Below the pieces are notes generated by a model, which was not told the origin of the DNA, searched no databases, and was given only the letters and a program-made list of their open reading frames with translations. From NCBI RefSeq assembly GCF_018118585.1, contig NZ_CP069421.1:1054001-1118000 (forward strand): a stretch of 64,000 nt of DNA, given 5' to 3'. The number at the start of each line of letters is the position of its first letter. Position 1 is the first letter of the stretch. A program made the position numbers and the translations under genes. This document shows positions 37,140 through 45,984 of this stretch, in pieces. The DNA is from Aristaeella lactis (lineage in GTDB: Bacteria; Bacillota; Clostridia; Christensenellales; Aristaeellaceae).

Positions 37140-39065
37140 ATGAAACATTCCCTTTTCCGTTTCTTCCTGATCCCTCTTCTCATCTCTATCCTTACCCTTT
37201 CCATCATCTACGCCGGTGCCCTCCATTACCTGGACCGTCAGGCCCAGGATGCCCTTTATCAGGGCCAGGGCCACGCTTCCAATGACATTATCATCATCGG
37301 CATCGACAACCAGACTCTTGCCGAGCTGGGCACCTACGGTCCCGGCTACCGCACCTATATCGCCTATGCCCTGGAAAAAATTGCCTCAGATCCGGATCAC
37401 CTTCCCGCTGTCGTTGCGGTAGATATCCTTTATGAAGGCCAGACCGATCCCGCTGCGGATGAGCAGCTGGCCCGGGCAGCCGAAAAGCTCGGCACCGTGG
37501 TCACCGCCTGTATGGCGGAGTACGGCTCTGAGATCACCTGGGAAAACGGCCATGCTGTTTCCCTGGATGCTTCCGCGGTCATCAGCTTTGTCGATCCGTA
37601 TGAATCCCTCAAATCTGTCACAACCCAGGGCCATATCAACGCCATGGCGGATAAGGTGGATGGTGTTCTACGCCATGCCATGCTCTATGTGACCAAACCC
37701 GGCGGTGAAAAAGTCTATTCCATGGCCGCCCAGACCGCGAAGATCTATATGGAGCGAATCGGAAAGGACTTCACCCTTCCGGACGTGGATGCTGCCGGTC
37801 ACTATTATGTCCCCTTTGCCGGTCAGCCCGGTGCTTTCGATGACGGCTATTCCCTGCTGAACCTCCTGATGGGCCAGATCACTTCAGATGTCTGGGCCAA
37901 TAAAGTGGTTCTCATCGGTCCCTATGCTCCGGCCATGCAGGATGCCTATATCACTTCCGCCAACCGTGGTGTTCCCATGAACGGTGTGGAGTACCAGGCC
38001 AATGTCATCCAGTCCCTCCTGCAGAAAAACCTGAAGACCGAGGCTCCTGACCTGATACAGTTTATCGCCATGGCCCTGTTCTGTGTGGGCGTCACTTTCC
38101 TCTTCTTCCGGCTGAACACCCGCATCAGCGGTATCATCTGTATCTCCATCATTGTGATGTCCCTCATCGGTTCCTGGGGCTTCTGGCTGGGCGGCTGGGT
38201 CGTCCATGTCCTCTGGCTGCCTGTAGCCATCGTCATGCTCTACCTGGCTTCTGTTATTGCCCATTATGTCCGTACCTCCATGGAGCGTCATGCCCTGGAG
38301 CTGGAAAAGGAGCGCGTCACCACAGAGCTTTCCCTGGCCACCAGGATCCAGTCCAGTTTCTTGCCCAAGGTCTTCCCGCCTTTCCCGGACCGGCATGAGT
38401 TTGATCTCTATGCTTCCATGACTCCCGCCCGGGAGGTCGGCGGTGACCTGTATGACTTCTTCCTCATTGATGAGGATCATCTGTGCATGGTTATCGGCGA
38501 CGTATCCGGCAAAGGCGTTCCCGCGTCCCTTTTCATGATGCTGTCTTCCGCCCTGATCCACCATGTGGCCATGCATGAGCTTTCTCCCGCGAAGATCCTC
38601 ACCTCCGTCAACGAGGAGATCTGCTCCCGTAATCCGGAAGAGATGTTTGTCACCGTCTGGCTGGGCGTCCTGGAGATTTCCACCGGTATCCTGACCGCTG
38701 CCAGTGCCGGCCATGAGTTCCCCGCCATGAAAAAGCCGGACGGCTCCTTTGAGCTCATCCGGGATAAACATGGTTTCGTCCTCGGCGGCATGGAGGGCGT
38801 CCGCTACCGGGATTACACCCTCCAGCTGGAACCCGGCTCCCGCTTCTTCGTCTACACAGACGGTGTCCCTGAAGCCACCGACGCCAATAAAAACATGTAC
38901 GGCACCGAAAGGATGCTCGAAGCCCTTCGTCAGAAACAGGACAGCACCCCGCAGGAAATCCTCTCCGCCGTCAGCCAGTCTGTCAAGGACTTCGTCGGCC
39001 CCACCGAGCAGTTCGACGACCTCACCATGCTGTGTTTGGAATATAACGGCCCTCAGCAGTCCTGA
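37140..39065 (+). CDS. CHASE2-PP2C (SpoIIE/RsbU-like) phosphatase
   Basis: A 641-residue membrane sensor phosphatase. Order: N-terminal transmembrane helix (about 6-28), extracytoplasmic CHASE2 domain (about 30-300; IIIIGIDNQTLAELG, AVVAVDILYEG, VVLIGPYAP), three transmembrane helices (about 304-380), a short coiled coil and a PP2C/SpoIIE domain (about 415-638; AREVGGDLYDFF, VIGDVSGKGVPASLFM, YTDGVPEA, DDLTMLCLEY) with the metal Asp residues intact. Such proteins dephosphorylate STAS anti-anti-sigma factors, none of which lie nearby. The location next to a FecR-domain protein suggests that protein may be its partner or target output. Confidence 0.93.
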   Translation: MKHSLFRFFLIPLLISILTLSIIYAGALHYLDRQAQDALYQGQGHASNDIIIIGIDNQTLAELGTYGPGYRTYIAYALEKIASDPDHLPAVVAVDILYEGQTDPAADEQLARAAEKLGTVVTACMAEYGSEITWENGHAVSLDASAVISFVDPYESLKSVTTQGHINAMADKVDGVLRHAMLYVTKPGGEKVYSMAAQTAKIYMERIGKDFTLPDVDAAGHYYVPFAGQPGAFDDGYSLLNLLMGQITSDVWANKVVLIGPYAPAMQDAYITSANRGVPMNGVEYQANVIQSLLQKNLKTEAPDLIQFIAMALFCVGVTFLFFRLNTRISGIICISIIVMSLIGSWGFWLGGWVVHVLWLPVAIVMLYLASVIAHYVRTSMERHALELEKERVTTELSLATRIQSSFLPKVFPPFPDRHEFDLYASMTPAREVGGDLYDFFLIDEDHLCMVIGDVSGKGVPASLFMMLSSALIHHVAMHELSPAKILTSVNEEICSRNPEEMFVTVWLGVLEISTGILTAASAGHEFPAMKKPDGSFELIRDKHGFVLGGMEGVRYRDYTLQLEPGSRFFVYTDGVPEATDANKNMYGTERMLEALRQKQDSTPQEILSAVSQSVKDFVGPTEQFDDLTMLCLEYNGPQQS

Positions 39066-39093
39066 TCCCCTGACTCGAATACATAGTGTACTA

Positions 39094-39125
39094 AAAGCGG
39101 GAATACAATGCATTTCCCGCTTTTG
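39094..39125 (+). terminator. Intrinsic terminator of the CHASE2 gene
   Basis: An 11-bp stem (39094-39104 / 39115-39125) with A/T flanks ending in TTTT. Confidence 0.75.
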
Positions 39126-39197
39126 TCATCCCGACCGTGGAGGGATCTCCTCCGTAGTCTCATTCATTCAAGCATCTATCGGAGCCTCTGACGCAGG

Positions 39198-39264
39198 AAT
39201 GTGACTGCGGGACAGACGTATTGTCATGCGTAGTGTGACATTAGGTCTGTCCCTCTGTCACATT
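39198..39264. repeat. REP-like inverted repeat (AATGTGACA type), copy 3
   Basis: Same fold as 22065 and 31957 with a few substitutions, several of them in the outer arms. Confidence 0.7.
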
Positions 39265-39300
39265 CGAGCGCTATAACGTATCTCCTCGCCTTAATGTCTT

Positions 39301-39478
39301 CATATTTGCCTTTGGCAAATATCCCGTGCGAAGCACAGTATATATCACATGGCCAGTAGGCCATATTTCACATCGGCTATAGGCCGATATTTCACATTTG
39401 CCGAAGGCAAATATTTCACATTAAACAAAAAGCGCCATCATCCGATGGAGCTTTTCTGTTTAATATTTCACTTACCAG
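39301..39478. repeat. Hairpin array A17, downstream of the ECF sigma gene
   Basis: First stem TTTGCCTTTGGCAAA, boundary module GTGCGAAGCACAGTATATATC (about 39325), then hairpins at about 39349-39364, 39372-39390, 39397-39413 and 39421-39462, joined by ATTTCACAT linkers. The last long unit (AAACAAAAAGC/GCTTTTCTGTTT) probably terminates the sigma-factor message. Confidence 0.85.
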
Positions 39479-39479
39479 A

Positions 39480-39965
39480 TTATAGGATAGTCATTTCCTT
39501 CTTCAAAAGGGCCAAGGCCTTCTGATGCCGTATCTTCACCGCCCCGTAGCTCAGCCTCATCATCATCGCGATCTCCGTGAGCGGTTTCCCGTCATAGTAC
39601 GCCAGCACGATGATGTCCTGCAGCTCTTCCGGCAGCTTGTTCAGTGCCGCAGCCAGCTCGCTCAGCGTTTCCTGGCTCAGCAGCTCATCGTCAATCTCGC
39701 CTTCCGCCGCGATGTTCTCGTCCGGCTCATCCATCACCTTGTTCCGGCGGAAATAGTCGATCACTGTATTCCGCGTAATGGTGAAGATCCAGGTACTCAT
39801 TGACGCCTTCTTCTCATCATAGGCATCAATCTTCTTATAGGCCTTCTCAAACACATCAGCACACAGGTCTTCCGCGTCTGCCCGGCGCTGCACCCGGGCT
39901 GCGATGTACCCCATTACCTTGCCGCTGTATGTTTCATATATCTTCTCCCAGTCAGGAGTTGTCAT
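39480..39965 (-). CDS. ECF-type RNA polymerase sigma factor
   Basis: A 161-residue sigma-70 family protein with sigma-2 (about 5-75; AEDLCADVFEKAYKKID, TWIFTITRNTVIDYFRR) and sigma-4 (about 105-158; LPEELQDIIVLAYYDGKPLTEIAMMMRLSYGAVKIRHQKA) regions. The ATG at 39965 is chosen; a TTG 12 nt upstream is also possible. It overlaps the end of a small acidic gene upstream, so the pair is translationally coupled. No classical anti-sigma membrane protein is adjacent. Confidence 0.88.
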   Translation of the reverse strand: MTTPDWEKIYETYSGKVMGYIAARVQRRADAEDLCADVFEKAYKKIDAYDEKKASMSTWIFTITRNTVIDYFRRNKVMDEPDENIAAEGEIDDELLSQETLSELAAALNKLPEELQDIIVLAYYDGKPLTEIAMMMRLSYGAVKIRHQKALALLKKEMTIL

Positions 39966-40161
39966 CGTCTTTGTCAAGCAGACTCTTACGCTTCATCGCT
40001 GTCTCCGGCATCCCCGCCGCTGCCACAAGATCAGCTTCATCATCGCTCAGCATCCGTGCGCTGCCGCTGTACCGGGCATGCACCCTGTCGATAACTTTCT
40101 GAAGATCTTCATTCTGCTCGTATTTCTGGAAATCAAACAGTGCTCTCAGTTTTTTCTCCAA
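39952..40161 (-). CDS. Small protein coupled to the ECF sigma factor
   Basis: A 69-residue, highly charged, soluble protein (LRALFDFQKYEQNEDLQKVIDRV ... DDEADLVAAAGMPE) of unknown family. It appears to start at TTG, with GGAGG a rather long 13 nt upstream, and its end overlaps the sigma-factor start. Its location suggests a cytosolic regulator or anti-sigma factor, which is inference. No transmembrane segment or Zn motif seen. Confidence 0.65.
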   Translation of the reverse strand: MEKKLRALFDFQKYEQNEDLQKVIDRVHARYSGSARMLSDDEADLVAAAGMPETAMKRKSLLDKDDDNS

Positions 40162-40440
40162 TTGTTGTGCTGCGCCTCCTTTCCATCTTCATTCGCACCG
40201 GGAGCCCCGGAACTTTGTCCCGTAACCTCCCGTCACAGTTTTATACGTGCGCTTTTGAAAGATGGCAGCTGCTCCATAGAATAAGTACTTTGTAAATGAT
40301 ACTTTTCCTGCGGGCCTGGCTTTCCGCCAGTGGAACATCTTTCAAATTGTATTTTATCCTAAATATCTTTCCATTTCAACTGTCATCAATTTCAATATAA
40401 CGTTACCCATAATAATCTCAATATTTCAAGCATCGTTCGC
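40162..40440. other. Upstream region of the ECF pair
   Basis: No gene seen. A GGGAGCCCCGGAACTTTGTC...GTAACCTCCCGTCACAG segment (40200-40240) may contain promoter elements for the pair, but none could be assigned with confidence. Confidence 0.35.
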
Positions 40441-40504
40441 GGAATAACGGGACGGTTTTGCCGGTGCACGAAGCTGCTGACCGGCAGAACCGTCCCGGCG
40501 TTCC
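40441..40504. repeat. REP-like inverted repeat, second GTGCACGAAGCTGCTG copy
   Basis: Near-identical to 31824-31887, with a few arm differences (TAACGGGACGG / CCGTCCCGGCG). It is followed by GTCATCTCGACC (40531), CTCCACC-type (40570-40612) and GTCATCCTGAGC (40622-40668) repeats up to the phosphatase gene. Confidence 0.7.
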
Positions 40505-40695
40505 AACGACCCACTCAATCAACTTCCCGTGTCATCTCGACCGACCGAAGGGAGCGGAGAGATCTGATCAATTCGAAAAAACAGCACCCCGTGCTGTTTA
40601 CTCCACCATTTCCTTAAAAAATGTCATCCTGAGCAAGACGAACGAAGTGAGCGTAGTCGAAGGATCTAGTCTTCAGTTTTAAGTAGTTTTCGTCC

Positions 40696-41376
40696 TCAGG
40701 CGAAAACCCTGAACGCCCTTCCTTCTACTACCATTGCTGTCAGCCTTCCCCCTTTTCCGCAACCAGTATCTATACATATAACCCCATGCTCAGGAAGGGC
40801 TGTTTCCTCCCCATACACGAGTTCCTTTCCTTCTCCGCCCTGACCGTCAAAATACATCGGCTTTTCGATTCCAACGTGACCCACAATGGTCAATATTCCC
40901 TTATACTCATTTTCAAAGATAACCCCGTGATCATGGATCAGCGTCTGCCGGTCATTCGCCTCGATCGGTTCCACCTTCACCCCGGCATGCACGCACTGGT
41001 ATCCTTCTCCCTTCCAGTAAAGCCTGCAGTGTGCCTGGATCCACGGAATGGCATCTTCCATCTTCCCGCCATGATCTTTGAAGCTTTTCACGGTGGTTCC
41101 GCGGCCCACCTTGTCCCAGATCATCTTCTGCCTTAGCGTCAGCTTCTCCGCCAGCAGGAAATCCTCATGGTTCCCCAGCAGCAGCACAAACCGTTCCCCG
41201 AATTCCTGATCCAGTTTTTGTACGATCTGAAACACTTCATAAGACTCCGGACCCCTGTCAAACAGATCCCCAAGCATAATCAGCCGGTCCTTTTCAGGAT
41301 CGGCTTTTACTTTATCAAACAATGCGCTCAATTCCTTTGCGCATCCATGTACATCCCCAATAATAATCGTTCTCAT
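40696..41376 (-). CDS. Metallophosphatase (PrpE/ApaH-like)
   Basis: A 226-residue calcineurin-like phosphoesterase. Metal-binding motifs in order: GDVHG (residues 8-12), GDLFDRGPES (about 36-45), LLGNHE (about 66-71), and histidines in CVHAGV and IVGHVGIEKP. Typical of Ser/Thr phosphatases or diadenosine tetraphosphatases of the bacterial PPP family. Monocistronic among repeats; substrate not determinable. Confidence 0.9.
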   Translation of the reverse strand: MRTIIIGDVHGCAKELSALFDKVKADPEKDRLIMLGDLFDRGPESYEVFQIVQKLDQEFGERFVLLLGNHEDFLLAEKLTLRQKMIWDKVGRGTTVKSFKDHGGKMEDAIPWIQAHCRLYWKGEGYQCVHAGVKVEPIEANDRQTLIHDHGVIFENEYKGILTIVGHVGIEKPMYFDGQGGEGKELVYGEETALPEHGVICIDTGCGKGGRLTAMVVEGRAFRVFA

Positions 41377-41409
41377 TTAATCAAGTTTCCACTTTTCCCC
41401 GCGTAAGCG

Positions 41410-41485
41410 GATATCAATTCAAGGAATGACGTAGTCATTCATCCACCATTATTCATTTTTAAGTTTTCAGTTTTCAGTATTCATT
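41410..41485. repeat. CTCCACC-like hairpin repeat near the ABC2 3' end
   Basis: A hairpin GAATGAC-gtag-TCATTC with ATCCACCATTATTCATT and a TTTTAAGTTTTCAG tail. The tail runs into the ABC2 stop codon (41467). Confidence 0.55.
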
Positions 41486-43155
41486 TGAGCATTTGCGATC
41501 AATCTTCCATCTTCCAGATTAAACACTCTATCGCAAATGCTCAGTGCTGCGCGTCGATGCGTAACAATAATCACCGTCTTATCCCGCATCGCATCGATAT
41601 TGCGTAGCACTGTCGCTTCCGTTTCCTCATCCAGCGCGCTTGTCGCTTCATCCAGCAGCAGGATCGGTGCGTCACTCAGCAGCGCCCTGGCGATCGCCAG
41701 CCGCTGCGCCTGTCCTTCACTCAGTCCGATGCCGCGTTCGCCCAGCTTCGCGTCCATCCCGACCTTCTTCACCAGTTCATCCAGGCAGGCAGCCTGCACC
41801 GCTGCCTCGATCTTTTCATCACTGGCTTCATCCGTAAACATGGTCAGGTTATCCTTCAGTGTTCCGCTCATCAGCATATTGCCCTGAGGAACATAGGCAA
41901 ACAGGCTCCGTGTCCCTTTGCTCGCCGGTACGCTTTCATTTCCGTTCACAAAAGTCACACTGCCCGTATTGGGCCGGTAGATCCCCAGCAGCAGCTGGAA
42001 CAGGCTTGTCTTGCCCCCGCCGCTGATTCCTGTCAGCGCCACAAAGTCCCCGCGCTTGATCACCGCGCTAACGCCCTTCAGCACGTCTTCCGGGCTCTCC
42101 TCATACTGGAACCCTACATTCTCCAGCCGTATCTCATCAAAGGCCTTAAGGGGCGTTCCTGCCTCTTCATCTGGCAGCCCGATCACTTCCTGCAGCCGCT
42201 CCGCGGATGCCACCACACCGTACGCCTGGCTGATCAGGCTCACCGCGTTGGCAATAGGTGTCTGGATGCGTCCAACCAGCTGGATCAGTGCTGCCAATCC
42301 GCCGTATGTAAATGTCCCCTGATAGATCTTTACACATCCCCACAGGTTGCAGATCAGCCAGCTGATGTCAAACAGGCTTCCCATGCCGTTGTTCATGGCG
42401 ATGGAAAGCTTTCCGTTCCGGATCTGTTCCTTAGCCAGGTGTTCCCGGTGTTCATCCATGTTTTCCAGTGCCCGTTCTTCAGAAACGGACGCCTTGATCA
42501 ACCGTACATTCTCCAGTGTTTCCTGCGTACTGGCATGTAATTTTGCCTGGGCATCCTGCATCCGCTTATGGCGCCGTTTCATCGGGTTCCGGAATGCAGC
42601 CGTCAGGATAACGCCCGCCACACCTGTCACGATCAGTACAGGCACAAAACGCCAATCCATGCTGATCAATATACCTGCCGCACCAAAGAACGACACAGAC
42701 AGCCTCAATACGCTGGGCAGCAGATTCAGAGCACCGTCCCGCACCACACTCACGTCAGAGAACACCCGGCTCACCAATTCACCGCTGTGGAATGGTTTCA
42801 AAGCCGGATACTCCTTGCTCATCAGGCTTTCGGTTACCTGTCGCTGCATTTCCAGCTGCATCCGTGCCGACGTCCTTGTCCGCAGATATGATGTAAAAAC
42901 AGAAATTCCCCGCTCAATGGCAATAATCGCCACCAGCAGGATCCCGTACTTCCAAAGCAGGCTGCTGTCGTGGCTTGTCGCCCCATCGATCAGTTCCTTC
43001 GTTACCATGGTCATGCATAGGGATAATGCCGTTCCCGAAATGCCAAGCAGCGAAATAGCACATATAGGCAGACGGAACGGCTTCATCCACCGGTGTATTG
43101 ACTTATACACCGGACTGCTGAACACAGCCTTTACTCTCTTCAGATTGCTTTCCAT
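41467..43155 (-). CDS. ABC transporter, permease-ATPase fusion (ABC2)
   Basis: A 562-residue exporter half-transporter. N-terminal six-helix domain (about 20-310), C-terminal ATPase with Walker A GISGGGKTSLF, signature LSEGQAQRLAIARALL and Walker B LLLDEATSALDEE. No C39 peptidase domain. It probably pairs with ABC1 (43272) as a heterodimer and, being downstream of two RiPP-like precursor genes, may export the mature peptide. It also has its own promoter. Confidence 0.9.
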   Translation of the reverse strand: MESNLKRVKAVFSSPVYKSIHRWMKPFRLPICAISLLGISGTALSLCMTMVTKELIDGATSHDSSLLWKYGILLVAIIAIERGISVFTSYLRTRTSARMQLEMQRQVTESLMSKEYPALKPFHSGELVSRVFSDVSVVRDGALNLLPSVLRLSVSFFGAAGILISMDWRFVPVLIVTGVAGVILTAAFRNPMKRRHKRMQDAQAKLHASTQETLENVRLIKASVSEERALENMDEHREHLAKEQIRNGKLSIAMNNGMGSLFDISWLICNLWGCVKIYQGTFTYGGLAALIQLVGRIQTPIANAVSLISQAYGVVASAERLQEVIGLPDEEAGTPLKAFDEIRLENVGFQYEESPEDVLKGVSAVIKRGDFVALTGISGGGKTSLFQLLLGIYRPNTGSVTFVNGNESVPASKGTRSLFAYVPQGNMLMSGTLKDNLTMFTDEASDEKIEAAVQAACLDELVKKVGMDAKLGERGIGLSEGQAQRLAIARALLSDAPILLLDEATSALDEETEATVLRNIDAMRDKTVIIVTHRRAALSICDRVFNLEDGRLIANAQMNTEN

Positions 43156-43180
43156 ATCGCTCCTGTATGTTAATCAAAAA

Positions 43181-43233
43181 GGATTGTAGTATCAACTCCG
43201 TACATTATACTACAATCCCTGTTTCTTTGTCAT
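43181..43233 (-). promoter_or_regulatory. Promoter with 12-bp palindrome before ABC2
   Basis: On the minus strand ATGACA (43228-43233) and TATAAT (43204-43209) are 18 bp apart. Perfect arms GGATTGTAGTAT (43181-43192) and ATACTACAATCC (43207-43218) overlap the -10. On the minus strand the palindrome is followed by TTTTT, so it could be an operator or a terminator of the ABC1 transcript. Confidence 0.6.
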
Positions 43234-43254
43234 TCTATAAAACATAGTCTATTA

Positions 43255-43283
43255 AGAAACTTCTGACCATATCAGAAGTTTCT
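43255..43283 (-). terminator. ABC1 stop-codon hairpin
   Basis: AGAAACTTCTG (43255-43265) pairs with CAGAAGTTTCT (43273-43283) over 11 bp; the ABC1 stop codon (43272-43274) lies at the edge of the gene-side arm. Confidence 0.55.
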
Positions 43284-45026
43284 CACTATGTTCTCCACTT
43301 CCTCATCCCCGAGCTTGGTGATCTTCTTCTCCACTACCCTGTATACCCTGTCGCACATACTCAATACTGTCGGCCTATGTGTAGTGATAATAAACGTTCT
43401 TCCCGGTGACTTCTGCAGGATATTCCGCAGCACACTCCGCTCGGTTTCCACGTCCAGTGCGCTGGTGGCTTCATCCATCAGCATCACCGGTGCGTCCCGC
43501 AGCAGCGCGCGGGCAATGGAAATTCGCTGTGCCTGTCCTTCGCTCAGGCCTCTACCCCGTTCATAGATATCATTATTGATTCCCTTTTCCAGTTTCTCCA
43601 CAAACTCCCAGGCACAGGCCAGTTTCAGCGCCGCGATGATTTCCTCGTCCGTCGCGTCCTTTTTCGCCAGCCGCATGTTTTCCGCTATCGTTCCGCTCAG
43701 CAGTGTATTCCCCTGGGGCACATAAGAGATCAGGCTCCGGCTTTCCGCGCTCATGCCCAGCGGTTCCCCGTTCTCCGGAATAAACGCGCAGCTTCCGTCC
43801 TTCGGTTCCAGGATCCCCAGCAGCAGACGCAGCACCGTTGTCTTTCCTTCTCCGCTGGGGCCCACCAGTGCCGTGATCTGCCCTGGCTTAGCCTCAAAGT
43901 CTGATTCCTCGATCACCTGTTCCCCGTTGTCATAGGCAAAGTCCACTTTATCCATTTTCAGGGTCAGGCCGCCCTTATAGTATTCATCCGGTATTCCCCC
44001 TTCTTCATGCTTTTCCCTCGGCAGAGCCATCAGCTCTTGGATACGATGGGCCGATACGCTGCTGGTAATGAATCCCGGGATAATACCCACCACGCTGTGG
44101 AACGCTCCGCTCAGGGAGCTCCGCTGCTGCAGGAACAAGGTCATGGTACCGTAAGTGATAGATCCTCCCCACAAAAGAAACAGGGCATATCCGTATGCAA
44201 TATATTCCACAATCAGGCTCAGGATTGCCATAAACACATTCGTCCTGATCTGAAACATGTTCCAGGCCAGGGTAATCCGTCTATACTGGTTTTGCAGTTC
44301 CTTCAGCTGGCTGCTGAAGGAATCCATGATGCCGAAGCTCTTTACCGTATCCAGATTATATAACGCTTCCGTCTCAAAAGAATACATCTTGCTGGTGGTT
44401 TCCATCATCTCTTCCCGGTGTTCCTTCTGCTTCTGTACCAGGTATCGGCTCATCAGTAGGATCACAGGTGCGCTGGAAAGAGCGATCAGACTCATCACAG
44501 GACTGTAATGCCAGATCACCGCAAAAGTGGTTATAAAGGTATATACAGAGATGATCACACTGGGCAGCCAGCTGATGGCGTTGTTCGCCACCGTGCCAAT
44601 GTCCCCATGGAAGCGGTTCAGAATATCTCCGTTGGAAAACTGGTTCAGCGACTGCCATCCGGCATCCATTACACTGTTGAATACATCTGCCCTGATCACA
44701 TTGGTCATATCCACATCCAGCTTCTGCCGGATCCGTCCCGTAAGGTTGGTGATAAAAAGTGATAACAGTGCACTTCCTGCCATGACCAGGGCAGCCAGCC
44801 ACAGCTGATCCACCTTATGTCCGACTACCACATCCACCAGAAACTTCCCTGCAATGGATGCCACCAATGCCAGGGTGCTGCTTAAAAGACCCAGTACGGT
44901 ATATGCCGCAATAGGCCCTTTGAAACGTTTGGAATAGGAAAATATCCATTTCCAGTCCGTAAAGATCTCACCGAAGGTACCCTTTTGCCAGCGTTCCTTC
45001 AGAGAACTCAGCGTTTCTGACTGCAT
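43272..45026 (-). CDS. ABC transporter, permease-ATPase fusion (ABC1)
   Basis: A 584-residue half-exporter. Membrane domain at about 30-320, then ATPase with Walker A GPSGEGKTTVLRLL, signature LSEGQAQRISIARALL and LMDEATSALDVETE. Lacks a peptidase domain. It follows two precursor peptides, separated from them by a terminator-like hairpin. With ABC2 it probably forms the peptide exporter of the first RiPP module. Confidence 0.9.
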   Translation of the reverse strand: MQSETLSSLKERWQKGTFGEIFTDWKWIFSYSKRFKGPIAAYTVLGLLSSTLALVASIAGKFLVDVVVGHKVDQLWLAALVMAGSALLSLFITNLTGRIRQKLDVDMTNVIRADVFNSVMDAGWQSLNQFSNGDILNRFHGDIGTVANNAISWLPSVIISVYTFITTFAVIWHYSPVMSLIALSSAPVILLMSRYLVQKQKEHREEMMETTSKMYSFETEALYNLDTVKSFGIMDSFSSQLKELQNQYRRITLAWNMFQIRTNVFMAILSLIVEYIAYGYALFLLWGGSITYGTMTLFLQQRSSLSGAFHSVVGIIPGFITSSVSAHRIQELMALPREKHEEGGIPDEYYKGGLTLKMDKVDFAYDNGEQVIEESDFEAKPGQITALVGPSGEGKTTVLRLLLGILEPKDGSCAFIPENGEPLGMSAESRSLISYVPQGNTLLSGTIAENMRLAKKDATDEEIIAALKLACAWEFVEKLEKGINNDIYERGRGLSEGQAQRISIARALLRDAPVMLMDEATSALDVETERSVLRNILQKSPGRTFIITTHRPTVLSMCDRVYRVVEKKITKLGDEEVENIVRNF

Positions 45027-45056
45027 ACCTTATCCTTTCATATAGAAGTGAGGAAT

Positions 45057-45089
45057 GAAAAAGCGCCTTCATGAATGCTTGGAGGCGCT
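45057..45089 (-). terminator. Attenuator after precursor A1
   Basis: AGCGCCT/AGGCGCT (45062-45089) followed on the minus strand by a T run. It lies between precursor A1 and ABC1, so precursors may be made in excess of the exporter. Confidence 0.7.
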
Positions 45090-45122
45090 GGGTTTATAAG
45101 TTTATACGTTTAATAGGGTGAA

Positions 45123-45383
45123 TTACTGTAACTGCCAATGTTGTCCTTTATTGTTTCCACGGGATACAAAAGTATATCCGCCAACTTTTACCGTTGTCCC
45201 ATTACTTGGATTCTGAGCACCGCCAAACCCGGTACATTGAAAGTTATTTGTTGGTCCGCCATTATATGTGGCGCAGTAGTTGCTATTATTCAAAACATCA
45301 GACGCACTGGCAAATGTGCTTGTCGTCATAAATCCGGCAAAGTCAAACTTAACTATTTCTACCTGAGGTTTCTGATACGTCAT
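45123..45383 (-). CDS. Candidate RiPP precursor peptide A1
   Basis: An 86-residue peptide. It starts MTYQKPQVEIVKFDFAGFMT, nearly the same leader as A2, then a Ser/Asn/Gly-rich core with two cysteines (Cys37 in NSNYCATYNG, Cys50 in FQCTGFGG) and a Gly/Asn tail ending QHWQLQ. No hydrophobic export signal. Leader identity with A2 and location between a radical-SAM gene set and an ABC exporter pair support a modified-peptide precursor. Class unknown. Confidence 0.75.
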   Translation of the reverse strand: MTYQKPQVEIVKFDFAGFMTTSTFASASDVLNNSNYCATYNGGPTNNFQCTGFGGAQNPSNGTTVKVGGYTFVSRGNNKGQHWQLQ

Positions 45384-45405
45384 AATAATCCCTCTGTGCT
45401 ATCAA

Positions 45406-45678
45406 TCAGAAAACTTTACAGGAAGTGCCATAACTCTTACAAGAATTATGACTATTGTCGGTATATCCTGTGCATATACGTCCGTTATAACTGGCACATG
45501 TTGCGCCGCCAAATGAGGGAGTCGTCCAGGATGTACAGCTCTGGCCAACAGTATATGTACCGCAGTTGTGACCAACTGAGTCTGTGTATCCGGCGCATTC
45601 TCCACCCATCAGGGATCCGGTCATAAATCCTTCAAAGTCGAATAATACAATTTCCACTTCCGGCTTCTGGTACGTCAT
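45406..45678 (-). CDS. Candidate RiPP precursor peptide A2
   Basis: A 90-residue peptide with leader MTYQKPEVEIVLFDFEGFMT and a core rich in Gly, Ser, Thr and seven cysteines (28, 39, 48, 61, 69, 80, 87) spaced 7-13 apart, each near Ser, Thr, Gly or Tyr (QSCTSW, ATCASYNG, RICTGYTD). Good GAGGAG site. The Cys-rich, Gly/Ser-rich core suits thioether formation by the SPASM enzymes, as in sacti- or ranthipeptides; this is inference. It is the first gene after a strong promoter. Confidence 0.8.
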   Translation of the reverse strand: MTYQKPEVEIVLFDFEGFMTGSLMGGECAGYTDSVGHNCGTYTVGQSCTSWTTPSFGGATCASYNGRICTGYTDNSHNSCKSYGTSCKVF

Positions 45679-45747
45679 CGTGCTTTTCTCCTCTCCTGTA
45701 ACTTCACGTCGCCTCTTGTCTGTTGGTTTTGATACATTTACTTGTAG

Positions 45748-45776
45748 ATAGTAACATGGTAAACGTTTTCTGTCAA
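45748..45776 (-). promoter_or_regulatory. Promoter of the precursor-ABC operon
   Basis: On the minus strand a perfect TTGACA (45771-45776), 17-bp spacer and TACTAT (45748-45753), about 70 bp before precursor A2. Confidence 0.75.
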
Positions 45777-45984
45777 CAATATTGGTTACATTTTATAAAT
45801 TCTTAACATTTATCATTACTTAATGTAACTTTCTAATTTGTATTGTACTTATTTCATAGCACTTTTGCAGTTTTTGTACGTTTTAACCCCATTTTCTGCA
45901 TCTTTGGTCACGTTGCCTTGCAAACACTGCAAAAAAGAAAGAATCGTTTCCCGATTTCCCATTTTTATGTACGTCATCTTGGCA

